Origin: Cytobacillus oceanisediminis 2691
GTDB lineage: Bacteria > Bacillota > Bacilli > Bacillales > Cytobacillaceae
Length of the DNA: 64,000 bases
Direction of reading: 5' to 3'
NCBI RefSeq assembly: GCF_007678455.1
Contig: NZ_VEEP01000001.1
Location: 248,001-312,000, forward strand
Shown here piece after piece: positions 27,481 through 36,656 of the stretch (positions are counted from its first letter, which is position 1; every line of letters begins with the position of its first letter). The notes under the pieces are model-generated. The model had not been told where the DNA came from. It was given only the letters and a program-made list of their open reading frames with translations, and did not search any database. Both the position numbers and the translations under genes were made by a program.

Positions 27481-28683
27481 ATGCTAGTGGCAAATAAGTT
27501 TAATGGGGAAGTATTTTCACTCGCAAACGGTGATACCAAGAAAGAATTGGAGAAGGTCAGGTCCCGGGAAAAGTTTTACTGTCCTGATTGTGGCGAAGAG
27601 GTAATCATGAAGCTCGGCAATAAGAAAATCTGGCATTTCTCCCATACTGCAAGCGGAAGCTGCCAATATGAGTATGATCGAGAATCTGAGTATCACCTTT
27701 CTGGCAAGCTTAAACTATATAATTGGCTGAAGAAACAGGGAATTCATGCTGAGCTGGAAAAGTTCGATCAGCAGATGAGACAAAAACCGGATATCGCATT
27801 TGATTGGAAAGGTCAGAAATATGCAATTGAGTTTCAATGTTCAGTCATTCATGCTGATATTTTCGAAAAAAGGACAAGAACCTACCTGGAGCATGATGTG
27901 ATCCCTCTATGGATTGCAGCCGAGAACCTGATCAAACGCATTTCCCATATGGTTGTATCCATGAATCATTTCCTCTATCTCTTTCTGCGAAGAACCAAAC
28001 ATGCCTGGAATTTGCCTGCTTTTTGCCCAGTCTCAGGCCAGCTCATCAACCTTCATGGTGTTATTCCTATTTCCTCAAGAAAGGCAATCACGATACTAGA
28101 AGTAAAGAGTCTGAGTCAATCTTCAATCGAGGATCTCCTCAGTCCTAAAGCAAGACAGTATCCTTTTTTAAAAATTTGGCAAACAGAAAATCAAAAGCTG
28201 AAATCCCGTTATCTGATGAATCATGGAGCGTGGCAAAGTCGTTTCCTAAAAGAATTATACCATAATCGCCTCAGCCTTCTAACTCTTCCCGCTGTCCTCG
28301 GACTGCCTGTCCACTCGAGCCCCTATATTGAAACACCGTCATTGATGTGGCAAACATACATCTATCTTGATATCTTTCGGCATCATAAATCAGGGGAATA
28401 CATTCGATATGCACGAATAAGGGCTGCATTTGCTAAAAGAGTCAAAAAAGGGGATATCAAACTCAGGACCCTGCCGGCTGCCGGGCATAGAGATGCCTGG
28501 TATGCTTTAGCAGAATATGTTTTCCTTTTAACAAAGATCGGGTACCTGGAAAAGATTGATTCGGGGACAGTTAAGGTACAAAAAGAGATTGAGTTTCCAT
28601 CTTCAGTCGACTGTCAATTGAAGGCGGAAACCAAATTTTATGCTGAGTTTGAAAATAAAATAGTGCAATCGGTCTTCCAATAA
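27481..28683 (+). CDS. coiA: Competence protein CoiA
   Basis: CoiA is needed for DNA uptake and recombination in transformation of related bacteria. The 400-residue protein has an N-terminal zinc-finger-like module (CPDCGEEVIMKLGNKK with HFSH and a later Cys, about residues 38-62). A nuclease-like core follows, with KPDIAFDWKGQKYAIEFQCS (PD-(D/E)xK pattern) near residues 100-120. The C-terminal half is helical and variable. AAAGGAGG precedes the ATG. Order mecA-cls-coiA-pepF agrees with the B. subtilis locus apart from cls. I see no clear ComK boxes upstream. Confidence 0.9.
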   Translation: MLVANKFNGEVFSLANGDTKKELEKVRSREKFYCPDCGEEVIMKLGNKKIWHFSHTASGSCQYEYDRESEYHLSGKLKLYNWLKKQGIHAELEKFDQQMRQKPDIAFDWKGQKYAIEFQCSVIHADIFEKRTRTYLEHDVIPLWIAAENLIKRISHMVVSMNHFLYLFLRRTKHAWNLPAFCPVSGQLINLHGVIPISSRKAITILEVKSLSQSSIEDLLSPKARQYPFLKIWQTENQKLKSRYLMNHGAWQSRFLKELYHNRLSLLTLPAVLGLPVHSSPYIETPSLMWQTYIYLDIFRHHKSGEYIRYARIRAAFAKRVKKGDIKLRTLPAAGHRDAWYALAEYVFLLTKIGYLEKIDSGTVKVQKEIEFPSSVDCQLKAETKFYAEFENKIVQSVFQ

Positions 28684-28833
28684 CATGAAAAAAGAAATTA
28701 AAGAGTAAAATAAGGAAGTTAACGAAAAACTTTTCATCTCTTTCTTTTTTTTGAAGGAAATAAGAACCGATTATCGAATAATATGATAGTAGAAAAGTTT
28801 TTCGAATTCCGAAATTTTGTTAGGAGGATCCAT

Positions 28834-30651
28834 ATGTCTGATGAAACAGCAGTAAAAAAATTGCCATCAAGAGATGAGGCTGCCACCGAGAATACGTGGA
28901 GACTTGAAGATATTTTCGCGAGTGATGATGCCTGGGAAAAAGAATTCAATGAAGTGAAGAGCTTAGTTCCTTCTGTCCAGGAATATCAGGGAAAACTTGG
29001 GGATAGTGCGGATCAGCTTTACGATGCACTGCAATTGCAGGATAAGCTATTAGAGCGCCTTGGCAGATTATATACATATGCACATATGCGCTATGACCAG
29101 GATACAACAAATTCTTTTTATCAAGGACTGGATGACCGCATCAAGAATCTGTATTCCCAGGCGGGAAGTGCACTGGCTTATATTGTGCCGGAAATCCTGG
29201 CTGTCGACGAAGAAAAGATTAAAGGCTTTTTGCAGGAGAAGAAAGAGCTGAAGCTTTATGAGCATGCTTTGGAGGAAATCAATCTTCAGAGACCGCATGT
29301 CCTTTCAGCCGAAGAGGAAGCGCTGCTTGCACAGGCAGGGGAGGTAATGAGTTCACCGTCAAATACTTTTGGCATGCTGAACAATGCGGATTTGGAATTC
29401 CCTTCGATTAAGGACGAGAACGGTGAAGATGTGGAAATCACCCATGGCCGTTACATCCGTTTCCTTGAAAGTGAAGATCGCAGGGTACGCGAGGATGCCT
29501 TCAAAGCGGTTTACAAAACATATGGCAGCTTCAAAAATACATTTTCAAGCACATTGAGCGGCAATATCAAGAAGGATAACTTCAATGCAAGAATCCGTAA
29601 ATATGATTCTGCGAGGCATGCTGCACTTGCTGCGAATAATATCCCTGAAAGTGTTTATGAAAACCTTGTGAATACAGTGAATGATAACCTGCACCTGCTT
29701 CATAGATACGTAAAGCTTCGAAGGAAGGTACTGGGCCTCGATAAGCTTCATATGTATGACCTTTACACACCATTGGTGAAGAACGTGAAAATGGAAATCC
29801 CATATGGAGAGGCTAAAGATTATGTCCTAAAAGGCCTAGAGCCACTTGGACAGGAATATAATCAGGTCCTTCAGGAGGGTTTTGAAAATCGCTGGGTAGA
29901 TGTGTATGAGAACAAAGGGAAGCGCAGCGGTGCCTATTCTTCGGGTGCATATGGCACAAATCCATACATCCTGATGAACTGGCAGGATAATGTGAATAAT
30001 TTATTTACGCTTGCACATGAGTTCGGACATTCGGTCCACAGCTACTACACTAGGAAAACTCAGCCATATCCATATGGAAACTACTCAATTTTTGTTGCAG
30101 AGGTAGCTTCCACATGCAATGAAGCGCTTTTGAATGACTATATGCTGAAAACGATTGATGATGAGCAGAAGCGCTTGTATTTACTGAATCACTATCTCGA
30201 GGGCTTCAGGGGAACTGTGTTCAGACAGACCATGTTCGCTGAATTTGAACATATGATTCACCAGAAAGCACAGAATAACGAAGCTTTGACAGCTGATTCT
30301 CTCACAAAGGATTATTATGAGCTCAATAAAAAATACTTCGGTGAAGAAGACATCATTATTGATGAGGAAATCGGACTGGAGTGGTCTAGGATTCCGCATT
30401 TCTATTACAATTACTATGTATACCAGTATGCGACAGGCTTCAGTGCAGCGACAGCACTGAGCAAACAGATCCTTGAGGAAGGACAGCCTGCTGTCGAACG
30501 ATATATTGAATTCCTGAAATCAGGAAGCTCTGACTATCCAATCGAAGTCCTGAAAAAGGCAGGAGTGGATATGACAAGCTCGAAGCCAATTGAGGAAGCT
30601 TTGAAGGTATTCGAAGAAAAGCTGAACGAAATGGAAGCATTGCTTTCTTAG
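28834..30651 (+). CDS. pepF: Oligoendopeptidase F
   Basis: Cytoplasmic M3-family zinc metallopeptidase that cleaves short peptides, here 605 residues, the usual length. The start ATG at 28834 follows AGGAGG by about eight bases. The catalytic motif is HEFGH at 395-399 (LAHEFGHSVHSYY), with a downstream Glu helix (AEVASTCNEALL) supplying the third zinc ligand. It follows coiA, as in B. subtilis. Together with the two oligopeptide importers, it would degrade imported peptides. A perfect terminator follows. Confidence 0.96.
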   Translation: MSDETAVKKLPSRDEAATENTWRLEDIFASDDAWEKEFNEVKSLVPSVQEYQGKLGDSADQLYDALQLQDKLLERLGRLYTYAHMRYDQDTTNSFYQGLDDRIKNLYSQAGSALAYIVPEILAVDEEKIKGFLQEKKELKLYEHALEEINLQRPHVLSAEEEALLAQAGEVMSSPSNTFGMLNNADLEFPSIKDENGEDVEITHGRYIRFLESEDRRVREDAFKAVYKTYGSFKNTFSSTLSGNIKKDNFNARIRKYDSARHAALAANNIPESVYENLVNTVNDNLHLLHRYVKLRRKVLGLDKLHMYDLYTPLVKNVKMEIPYGEAKDYVLKGLEPLGQEYNQVLQEGFENRWVDVYENKGKRSGAYSSGAYGTNPYILMNWQDNVNNLFTLAHEFGHSVHSYYTRKTQPYPYGNYSIFVAEVASTCNEALLNDYMLKTIDDEQKRLYLLNHYLEGFRGTVFRQTMFAEFEHMIHQKAQNNEALTADSLTKDYYELNKKYFGEEDIIIDEEIGLEWSRIPHFYYNYYVYQYATGFSAATALSKQILEEGQPAVERYIEFLKSGSSDYPIEVLKKAGVDMTSSKPIEEALKVFEEKLNEMEALLS

Positions 30652-30654
30652 TAC

Positions 30655-30688
30655 AAAAAACCGGCTGCATCATTGCAGCCGGTTTTTT
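30655..30688 (+). terminator. Terminator of pepF, bidirectional
   Basis: AAAAAACCGGCTGCA pairs with TGCAGCCGGTTTTTT around four bases. It also lies directly after the stop of the convergent small gene at 30692 and can terminate it. Confidence 0.95.
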
Positions 30689-30691
30689 CAA

Positions 30692-30865
30692 TTAGAATCC
30701 TTTGAACTTTTTTCGGTTATTTAAATATATCAGTAAAATAAAAAGGGAGAAGAACAGAATGGGGGAGGTCAGGTATAAAGGTAGAAGATGCATCAACCCT
30801 CCGATATGGAGAACAAATGAAAAAAGGATGAATAGTGCTATAAGAAAGAGACCTATTTTGTCCAC
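30692..30865 (-). CDS. Small two-helix membrane protein (yizD position)
   Basis: A 57-residue protein, almost entirely two hydrophobic helices (about residues 4-24 and 28-48) with a basic end, LNNRKKFKGF. GTG at 30865 is preferred because GGAG lies eight bases upstream; an ATG at 30871 is in frame but only two bases from it. It occupies the place of B. subtilis yizD between pepF and roxS, and the size agrees. Sequence identity with YizD cannot be tested here, so no symbol is given. Confidence 0.6.
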   Translation of the reverse strand: MDKIGLFLIALFILFSFVLHIGGLMHLLPLYLTSPILFFSLFILLIYLNNRKKFKGF

Positions 30866-30940
30866 GTACATCACTCCGGATCGCTTTATACATGATATAT
30901 ATGCTTCTGTCCATATATTAATGATTGGTATTTGACAATA

Positions 30941-30958
30941 TTGTGAAATAACACACAA
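30941..30958. promoter_or_regulatory. Probable Rex operator upstream of roxS
   Basis: TTGTGAA-ATAA-CACACAA matches the Rex palindrome TTGTGAA-N4-TTCACAA at 12 of 14 defined positions. Rex is an NADH-sensing repressor. In B. subtilis, roxS is reported to be Rex-controlled. Here the site ends six bases before the proposed -35. Confidence 0.75.
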
Positions 30959-30963
30959 GTGTA

Positions 30964-30993
30964 TTGTTATACTGCTAAAGCCTATGGTATATT
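30964..30993 (+). promoter_or_regulatory. Promoter of roxS
   Basis: TTGTTA at 30964-30969 and TATATT at 30988-30993 are separated by 18 bases, with an extended -10 (TGG before TATATT). Transcription would begin near 30999-31000. Confidence 0.75.
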
Positions 30994-30998
30994 TATGA

Positions 30999-31120
30999 CG
31001 TGAAGTTGATCACAAACAAACATTTACCCCTTTGTTTGACCGTGAAAAATTTCTCCCATCCCCTTTGTTCGTATAAAATAGAAAAAAGGCCTTGCAGTTG
31101 GAGAGCTGCAAGGCCTTTTT
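30999..31120 (+). ncRNA. roxS: Small regulatory RNA RoxS (RsaE family)
   Basis: About 120 nucleotides between the yizD-position gene and spxH, exactly where B. subtilis encodes RoxS. It has the two diagnostic C-rich single-stranded motifs, ACCCCTTTGTTTGA (about 31026-31039) and CCCATCCCCTTTGTT (about 31055-31069). The first lies in a small hairpin of CAAACAAA with TTTGTTTG, and GTGAAAAATTTCTCCCATCC links the two. A long terminator hairpin ends the RNA. RoxS/RsaE pairs its C-rich loops with ribosome-binding sites to down-regulate TCA-cycle and NADH-producing functions. The Rex-like operator and promoter upstream fit that role. Confidence 0.92.
31082..31120 (+). terminator. Terminator of RoxS
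   Basis: AAAAAGGCCTTGCAG pairs with CTGCAAGGCCTTTTT around a seven-base loop. This forms the 3' hairpin of the small RNA and is symmetrical enough to act on both strands. Confidence 0.93.
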
Positions 31121-31261
31121 CTGCATGCAATGATATAAATAGCCAGTTTCACGCTGATTGAAGGCTAAATCCGGCGAGATCCTTTCAATTTCAGTAATGC
31201 GTGAAGTAGTATTGGCGTTTATTATAATGGTGCGACTCCACTTTGATCTGATTTCTGCGCA

Positions 31262-31390
31262 TTTTGAATCAATTTGCCAACATTTTTGATTAATTCAACC
31301 ACTTTTAAGATTATTCGACCACATTTTGAACTAATTCGACCACATTTTAAAATTATTCGACCACATTTTGAATTAATTCGACCACTTCAA
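31262..31390. repeat. 21-bp tandem repeat array D
   Basis: TTCGACCA (first copy TTCAACCA) begins at 31294, 31314, 31335, 31356 and 31377, a period of 20-21 bp, within the unit ATTCGACCACATTTTGAAnTA. A more degenerate copy (CAATTTGCCAACATTTTTGA) precedes them. It lies between RoxS and the spxH stop. It differs from the 52-bp arrays in sequence and period. No open frame of note crosses it. Confidence 0.88.
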
Positions 31391-31448
31391 CAACAATGCC
31401 AAAAAACATGCACCGAACAGCAAAAAAAATGACCGGGCATCTGCACGG

Positions 31449-32330
31449 TCATCCTTCTAGATATCGCCAGAACATCCCGTATTTTGCAGGGATTTGTTCA
31501 ACCATTTGCTTTAACATCAGTTTTTTTAATTCCTTCTCAGCCTGAGGCACTGTGATGTCGTAAACTACAGCCACTTCCTTGGAAGCAACCATTTTGTACT
31601 GCATCAAAAATTGTTCCAGGCTTGGCGGCTGGGCTGCATCTGGTTTTTGCTGTAGCATTTCTTCAAGAATCTGGACGTATACCTCATATGGATAAAGTCC
31701 GGTAATCTTGATGCCTTCTTCTTCGACATTGGCATTGAAAAAGACAAGTGTCGGAATTTCCTGGACGTCCATTTCATTGGTGATTTTCAAATCACACTGG
31801 AACGCCTTTGCAGCTGTTTCTGAATGAATATCTGTCACGAATTCTTCAACGTCCAGCCCCACACTTCTGGCGCAATTTTTTAGCACCTCAAAATTCGAGA
31901 CATTCTGTTTTTCAAGAAACAATACTTCCTGAAGTCTTCGCAGAAAGCGGATGCCTTTCTTTTTTCCCTGAAGTTCTGCCGATTTAATAGCAATCGAAGC
32001 TAAATAAGGAGACGAAACAGGGTTTTCGAACCAAAGCGAGCCGTCACAGGACATACCTGTTCTGCTTGCTGTCTTTTCCCATAGCTCAGCAATCGTTTCG
32101 TAGCGTTTTTTTCTGTTCATGTTCAGGGTGGCAAGACGGCCGCTCAATACATGTTTGATTGAAAAATACTTGCCATATTCGACCTGCAGCTTTTTTATGA
32201 TTGGCTCTAATGCCCAGCATTCAGGACAAAGCGGATCAACGAACATATAAATTTCTATAGGCTTCTTGTCCAAACTCTGGCAGTATTCTGACGGGTCATA
32301 GCTTAAAAGATTTTCGCGGCTGAGTCTCAT
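31449..32330 (-). CDS. spxH: ClpXP adaptor SpxH (YjbH)
   Basis: SpxH (YjbH) is the DsbA-like adaptor that presents Spx to ClpXP for degradation. The 293-residue protein has a thioredoxin-fold start with CXXC at C35-C38 ([13 protein letters not shown]) and an inserted helical domain. A second strand region ([20 protein letters not shown]) is followed by a C-terminal helix-rich tail. Its ATG overlaps the stop of the upstream truncated-hemoglobin gene by four bases (ATGA), so both are translated from one message, as in the B. subtilis yjbIH operon. The target Spx is encoded 8 kb away. Confidence 0.95.
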   Translation of the reverse strand: MRLSRENLLSYDPSEYCQSLDKKPIEIYMFVDPLCPECWALEPIIKKLQVEYGKYFSIKHVLSGRLATLNMNRKKRYETIAELWEKTASRTGMSCDGSLWFENPVSSPYLASIAIKSAELQGKKKGIRFLRRLQEVLFLEKQNVSNFEVLKNCARSVGLDVEEFVTDIHSETAAKAFQCDLKITNEMDVQEIPTLVFFNANVEEEGIKITGLYPYEVYVQILEEMLQQKPDAAQPPSLEQFLMQYKMVASKEVAVVYDITVPQAEKELKKLMLKQMVEQIPAKYGMFWRYLEG

Positions 32331-32728
32331 GAGTTCTCACCGGTTTCATCATCTGGTGTATTGATCATATGCTGAGCGGTAAGGTAGAGCCTTGCGTAAA
32401 AATCCTCCCTGACAGAACCATCGAGAACCACTTCATCCATGGCCTCTGCCATGCATGCAAGCCAGGCTTTCGCCCTGACTGGCGTAATTTCGAAAGGCAG
32501 ATGTCTGGCACGAAGCATTGGATGGCCATGTTCGTTGGTATATAAAGGCGGCCCGCCTAAATATTGAGTCAGGAACTGCTTTTGTTTACGGGCAGTTTCT
32601 GTTAAGTCGTCCGGGAATATAGGAGCAAGATCAGGATGCATTCCAACGCGGTGGTAAAAAGCATCGACCAGCCGGTGAAGTGTCCCTTCGCCAATGGCTT
32701 CGAATGGTAAGGTCTTATTCTCAACCAT
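32327..32728 (-). CDS. yjbI: Group II truncated hemoglobin
   Basis: A 133-residue heme protein of the truncated hemoglobin group II (trHbO) family. Distal Tyr B10 is Y25 (DAFYHRV), the proximal His is H76 (RARHLPFEI) and the group II Trp G8 is W89 (AKAWLACM). It can bind oxygen or nitric oxide and is linked to nitrosative or oxidative stress in relatives. AAAGGAG precedes the ATG. It is the first gene of the operon with spxH, coupling a heme/NO protein to Spx control. Confidence 0.95.
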   Translation of the reverse strand: MVENKTLPFEAIGEGTLHRLVDAFYHRVGMHPDLAPIFPDDLTETARKQKQFLTQYLGGPPLYTNEHGHPMLRARHLPFEITPVRAKAWLACMAEAMDEVVLDGSVREDFYARLYLTAQHMINTPDDETGENS

Positions 32729-32790
32729 ATTGATAACTCCTTTAAAATAGATTTTAGAAATTTCATTCTGCTTTGATAGTTATGCTATTT

Positions 32791-32819
32791 ATTGTAGCAA
32801 TGCTAAATTTATATCTCAA
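32791..32819 (-). promoter_or_regulatory. Sigma-A promoter of yjbI-spxH
   Basis: On the minus strand, TTGAGA and TACAAT are 17 bases apart. The transcription start would be about 55 nucleotides before the yjbI ATG. Confidence 0.65.
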
Positions 32820-32890
32820 ACAAATCGGCTTGTGTTCTGCGAAAACTGTCTTTTGCTTTCATTAATTTCGGCTTGCTTTACTAATTTACA

Positions 32891-32925
32891 CAAAAAAGCC
32901 GCCTGTTACCACTGACAGGCGGGCG
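32891..32925 (-). terminator. Terminator of cwlQ
   Basis: On the minus strand, GCCCGCCTGTCA pairs with TAACAGGCGGC around a short loop and is followed by TTTTTTG. Confidence 0.88.
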
Positions 32926-32948
32926 AAAATAGAGGAATTATTATCCTT

Positions 32949-33593
32949 TTAACTGTAATAAACATCGGTCACTTTCCGTACATAGTTCTGTGTTTCCTTG
33001 AATGGGGGAATCCCGCCGTATTTATCAACATTTCCAGGTCCTGCATTATATGCTGCAAGTGCAAGTTCAATATTATTGTCATATCTATCAAGCATTTGCC
33101 GGAGGTATTTAGCGCCTCCAAGAATATTATCTGCGGGATCAAAGACATTTTTAACTCCGAGGCCCCTTGCTGTTGAAGGCATCAGTTGCATCAATCCGGA
33201 GGCACCGGCATGGCTTACGGCGTTAGGATTGAAATTGGATTCCTTTTGAATGACTGATTTGATCAGCTTGGCTGGTATATTGAACATAGCAGCGGCCTGA
33301 TCGATCATACCATCAAAATCTGTATTATTTTTGGCCGCTACCTTTGTCAGTTGAATGGGAGGGAGCATTTGGGCAATGTTTTGCTTGGATATATCATATG
33401 AGCCCACAGCAGCTTGAGCATTTTCGAACAGCTCTTCCAGCTTTGTTGCCGTGGCGCCAAGGGCATTGCTCTGGTCATTCAAAATGCCGGAAAGCATGTC
33501 CTGAAAAAGGTCGTTTCCCGATTGGCCCGGGGTTCGATTGAAATTTTGAAGCGCCTGCAATTCAAGCATGGCTTTTAACTGATCAACATTCAT
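32949..33593 (-). CDS. cwlQ: Lytic transglycosylase-like cell-wall hydrolase CwlQ (YjbJ)
   Basis: A 214-residue peptidoglycan hydrolase with a C-terminal SLT domain from about residue 95. The catalytic Glu is in [15 protein letters not shown], followed by [15 protein letters not shown] and [17 protein letters not shown], the standard SLT motifs. No N-terminal signal peptide is present, which is also true of B. subtilis CwlQ (YjbJ), so export is by an undefined route. AGGAG precedes the ATG. It is next to yjbK on the minus strand but ends in its own terminator. Confidence 0.92.
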   Translation of the reverse strand: MNVDQLKAMLELQALQNFNRTPGQSGNDLFQDMLSGILNDQSNALGATATKLEELFENAQAAVGSYDISKQNIAQMLPPIQLTKVAAKNNTDFDGMIDQAAAMFNIPAKLIKSVIQKESNFNPNAVSHAGASGLMQLMPSTARGLGVKNVFDPADNILGGAKYLRQMLDRYDNNIELALAAYNAGPGNVDKYGGIPPFKETQNYVRKVTDVYYS

Positions 33594-33612
33594 AATGATT
33601 CTCCTGCCTGGT

Positions 33613-34200
33613 CTATTCTCTTAAAAGATTATACTTTTTAGCGTAAAAGCGTTTGATCTTATTATCGGTTTGTCGAACAGGTATTTTTAGTTCAGTGAGT
33701 AAATTGGAAAAATTTAGAAATCCTTCCGACTCATCTGTCACTTCATATTCTAGCTCAAAATCCTCTGTATTTAAATAGTAACTATGGTCTAGGACTAGTA
33801 TTCCCTCTTTATACTCAACCTCAGCGCGCACCGTTGTCAGCGACCCGAAGTATTGCAGTTCATTCATATTGGAAATTAAATCGGATACAGCGTCCTTCAC
33901 TTCACCATCAGGCAATTTGCCTGTTTTTAAGGCTTCATTTGCCTGTCCTTCAGTCAGAATCTGATTCGTTTCGAGCAATCCCTGTTTTGCAGGCTGTTTT
34001 AAAGTCAGTTCAAACTCATTGCCTTTTTCCCTGATCCGTAGTGCTGATCCTTTATCCTTCAAGGTAAAAGAAGGTGTATCGAAATAATGATTGATTTGTT
34101 TTTTGAATTGTTCCGGCTCCAGTTTGAAGTAACTTGACAGGTAGTGGAATTCTTTCTCTGTCAGCATGTTCTTGAATTCGATCTCGATATTTTGGCTCAA
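33613..34200 (-). CDS. yjbK: CYTH-domain phosphatase-like protein YjbK
   Basis: A 195-residue CYTH-superfamily protein, a tunnel-fold family acting on triphosphates or polyphosphates. The start is TTG at 34200, with AAAGGA about seven bases upstream; longer in-frame versions lack a ribosome site. The defining ExExK motif is IEIEFK near the N terminus, and the strands [20 protein letters not shown] supply the basic tunnel residues. It lies 19 bp upstream of cwlQ on the minus strand and is divergent from yjbL. The link to relQ and nadK nearby is positional. Confidence 0.88.
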   Translation of the reverse strand: MSQNIEIEFKNMLTEKEFHYLSSYFKLEPEQFKKQINHYFDTPSFTLKDKGSALRIREKGNEFELTLKQPAKQGLLETNQILTEGQANEALKTGKLPDGEVKDAVSDLISNMNELQYFGSLTTVRAEVEYKEGILVLDHSYYLNTEDFELEYEVTDESEGFLNFSNLLTELKIPVRQTDNKIKRFYAKKYNLLRE

Positions 34201-34318
34201 GTCCGTCCGTCCTTTCCAATAAGCTGTCCTTATTATCTCGCGAAATCCTGTTTGCTTCAATCTTTAGTAGAAAATGGTTCGATATGATAAAATAAAAAAG
34301 ATTATGGAGGTTGAAAAA

Positions 34319-34699
34319 ATGAGCAAAAAGATTATCGTTACAAATGCAAAAGTAGAAAATGATGAGCTCCTGCTCTTGACAGACAGGGAGACAAAAATAA
34401 CAAGCCTTGCAGCAACTGGGCAAATGCTTGTGGATTCTGATCAATTATCCTTTATTTATATTGTTGATAATGAAGATGGATATCAATATGTCACCATTCC
34501 TGAAGTTGCCTGGAATGCCATACAGCAAGGTCTCCAGGGCGGGCTGGAAGTGTTTCTTGCAAATGCCGGCGGCAAGCTTAAATTGGAAAGCTTCCGTGAT
34601 GAAATGGAATATTTGATTGAAAATATAACAGGGAACAGCAATTATGGAGAGGAAATGGTCACGAAAGTGGAACAGGTTTTTGCCGCACCCTCCGCTTAA
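34319..34699 (+). CDS. yjbL: UPF0738 family protein YjbL
   Basis: A 126-residue soluble protein of the uncharacterised UPF0738 (YjbL) family. The start ATG at 34319 follows GGAGG by about eight bases; an upstream in-frame ATG is inside that site. The sequence opens MSKKIIVTNAKVENDELLLL and has a mixed strand-helix pattern with no membrane segment. It heads a probable operon with relQ and nadK (gaps of 34 and 31 bp). No function is known. Confidence 0.85.
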   Translation: MSKKIIVTNAKVENDELLLLTDRETKITSLAATGQMLVDSDQLSFIYIVDNEDGYQYVTIPEVAWNAIQQGLQGGLEVFLANAGGKLKLESFRDEMEYLIENITGNSNYGEEMVTKVEQVFAAPSA

Positions 34700-34733
34700 G
34701 CTTTCGTGAAAAGAACCGGATGAGGTGACTGAT

Positions 34734-35372
34734 GTGAAACACTGGGATCAATTTTTAGAACCTTATAAACACGCTGTGGAAGAATTGAAGGTAAAGCTTA
34801 AAGGAATCAGGAGCCAATATGAGCTTCATTCCGACCATTCCCCGATTGAATTTGTCACGGGAAGGGTAAAGCCAATTGCAAGCATACTGGACAAAGCCCA
34901 TCAAAAAGGGATTTCACTGGATAAACTCGATTCCGAAATGCAGGATATCGCAGGCTTGAGAATCATGTGCCAGTTCGTGGATGACATCAAGACAGTCGTT
35001 GAACTGTTAAGGTGCCGGAATGATTTTGAAATTATCGAGGAAAGGGATTATATCTCGCATAAAAAAGCAAGCGGTTACCGCTCTTACCATGTGGTCATCC
35101 GTTATCCCGTCCAGACGATCAGGGGAGAAAGAAAGATTCTTGCTGAAATCCAAATCAGGACGCTGGCAATGAATTTCTGGGCAACGGTGGAGCATTCATT
35201 GAACTATAAGTACAAGGGGCTTTTCCCTGAAGATATTAAAATCAGGCTGAAGCGGGCTGCAGAGGCTGCGTTCCGCTTGGATGAAGAGATGTCGACAATC
35301 AGGGGAGAAATCCAGGATGCACAGGCATTTTTTACACGGAAAAAAGAAATGCAGCAGGATGGGAAGAAATAG
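34734..35372 (+). CDS. relQ: Small alarmone synthetase RelQ (YjbM/SasB)
   Basis: Small (p)ppGpp synthetase of 212 residues, matching B. subtilis YjbM (211). It transfers pyrophosphate from ATP to GDP or GTP and contains only the synthetase domain. Key segments are VTGRVKPIASILDKA, the MQDIAGLRIMCQFVDDI core with the RelA_SpoT Asp, SGYRSYHVVI and EIQIRTLAMNFWATVEHSLNYKY. GTG 34734 is chosen because GAGGTG is six bases upstream; GTG 34725 is the alternative. It is followed at 31 bp by nadK, as in B. subtilis. Confidence 0.95.
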   Translation: MKHWDQFLEPYKHAVEELKVKLKGIRSQYELHSDHSPIEFVTGRVKPIASILDKAHQKGISLDKLDSEMQDIAGLRIMCQFVDDIKTVVELLRCRNDFEIIEERDYISHKKASGYRSYHVVIRYPVQTIRGERKILAEIQIRTLAMNFWATVEHSLNYKYKGLFPEDIKIRLKRAAEAAFRLDEEMSTIRGEIQDAQAFFTRKKEMQQDGKK

Positions 35373-35403
35373 TATAAATCCGATATGCAGGGGTGTTTGA
35401 TAC

Positions 35404-36204
35404 ATGAAATTCGCGATTACTTCAAAGGGAGACTCCCGGTCTAATACATTGATGCATAAAATGAGGACGTATCTTTTGGACTTTGATCTAGAATATGATG
35501 AAGACCAGCCGGACATCTGTATCTCTGTCGGAGGGGATGGCACGCTTTTGTATGCTTTCCATCGTTACAGCAGCAGGCTGGATAAAACAGCATTCATTGG
35601 AGTACATACAGGACACCTAGGCTTTTATGCAGACTGGGTTCCTGAAGAAATCGAAAAACTTGTCATTGCCGTGGCAAAAACACCGTACCAGGTGATTGAA
35701 TATCCGCTGCTTGAAGTCATTATCAGGTACCAGCACGGCGGCAGGGAAACCAGGTATCTTGCCCTGAATGAATCCACCGTAAAATCAGTTGAAGGTACAC
35801 TGGTCATGGATGTTGAAATCAGGGGCCAGCATTTTGAACGTTTCCGCGGAGATGGTTTATGCGTATCCACGCCATCCGGAAGCACAGCTTATAACAAAGC
35901 ACTGGGCGGGGCAATCCTTCATCCATCCCTGAGAGCGATCCAGGTAGCAGAAATGGCATCCATCAATAACCGGGTGTTCAGGACAGTGGGATCCCCGCTG
36001 ATCCTGCCTGACCACCATACTTGTACTTTGAAACCTGTCAACAGGCCTGATTTCCAGGTGACAGTGGACCATTTGACCTTATTGCATAAAGATGTGAAAT
36101 CGATCCAATTCCGGGTTGCGGATGAAAAAATCCGTTTCGCGCGATTCCGTCCCTTCCCATTCTGGAAAAGGGTGCATGATTCCTTTATCTCTGATAGTGA
36201 TTAA
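35404..36204 (+). CDS. nadK: NAD kinase
   Basis: ATP-dependent NAD kinase that makes NADP, 266 residues. The GGDGT phosphate-binding motif is at 43-47 ([16 protein letters not shown]). The NAD-binding segment [21 protein letters not shown] and the NE of LALNESTVK are conserved. It corresponds to B. subtilis NadF (YjbN). CAGGGGTG precedes the ATG. It is the last gene before repeat array C; only a weak hairpin (TTTCGG with CCGAAA, 36211-36226) lies between. Confidence 0.96.
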   Translation: MKFAITSKGDSRSNTLMHKMRTYLLDFDLEYDEDQPDICISVGGDGTLLYAFHRYSSRLDKTAFIGVHTGHLGFYADWVPEEIEKLVIAVAKTPYQVIEYPLLEVIIRYQHGGRETRYLALNESTVKSVEGTLVMDVEIRGQHFERFRGDGLCVSTPSGSTAYNKALGGAILHPSLRAIQVAEMASINNRVFRTVGSPLILPDHHTCTLKPVNRPDFQVTVDHLTLLHKDVKSIQFRVADEKIRFARFRPFPFWKRVHDSFISDSD

Positions 36205-36239
36205 GGGTGATTTCGGCTTCCCGAAAAGGAAGAGCCTTT

Positions 36240-36616
36240 TAATGGGGCACTTCAACGATCATGGAAGTCCAAAATATCTAGGAAACCGGCTTTAATGGAC
36301 ATTTCAGAGCACGTGAAAGTCCAAAATGTCTAAGAAACTGGTTTTAATGGACATTTCCATGCACGTGGAAGTCCAAAATGTCTAAGAAACCAGCTTTAAT
36401 GGACATTTCAATGTCTGTATAAGTCCAAAATGTCTAAGAAACTGGTTTTAATGGACATTTCCATGCACGTGGAAGTCCAAAATGTCTAAGAAACCGGCTT
36501 TTATGGACATTTCAGAGCACGTGGAAGTCCAAAATGTCTAAGAAACTGGTTTTAATGGACATTTCAATGCATATGGAAGTCCCAAATGTCTAAGAAACCG
36601 AATTAATGGACAATGG
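36240..36616. repeat. 52-bp tandem repeat array C, about eight units
   Basis: GGACATTT recurs at 36297, 36349, 36401, 36453, 36505 and 36557, exactly 52 bp apart. There is a degenerate first unit at 36245 (GGGCACTT) and a broken last one near 36608. Each unit reads GGACA, 25 bases, TGTCT, 17 bases. Inner sequence such as GCACGTGGAAGTCCAAAA is shared by the units but unlike arrays A and B. The array fills the space between nadK and the pseudouridine synthase, and its last unit runs into the leader of the latter. Confidence 0.95.
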
Positions 36617-36656
36617 ACACGTAATAATCGAAACAACGAAGACAGGAGCCGCTGAT

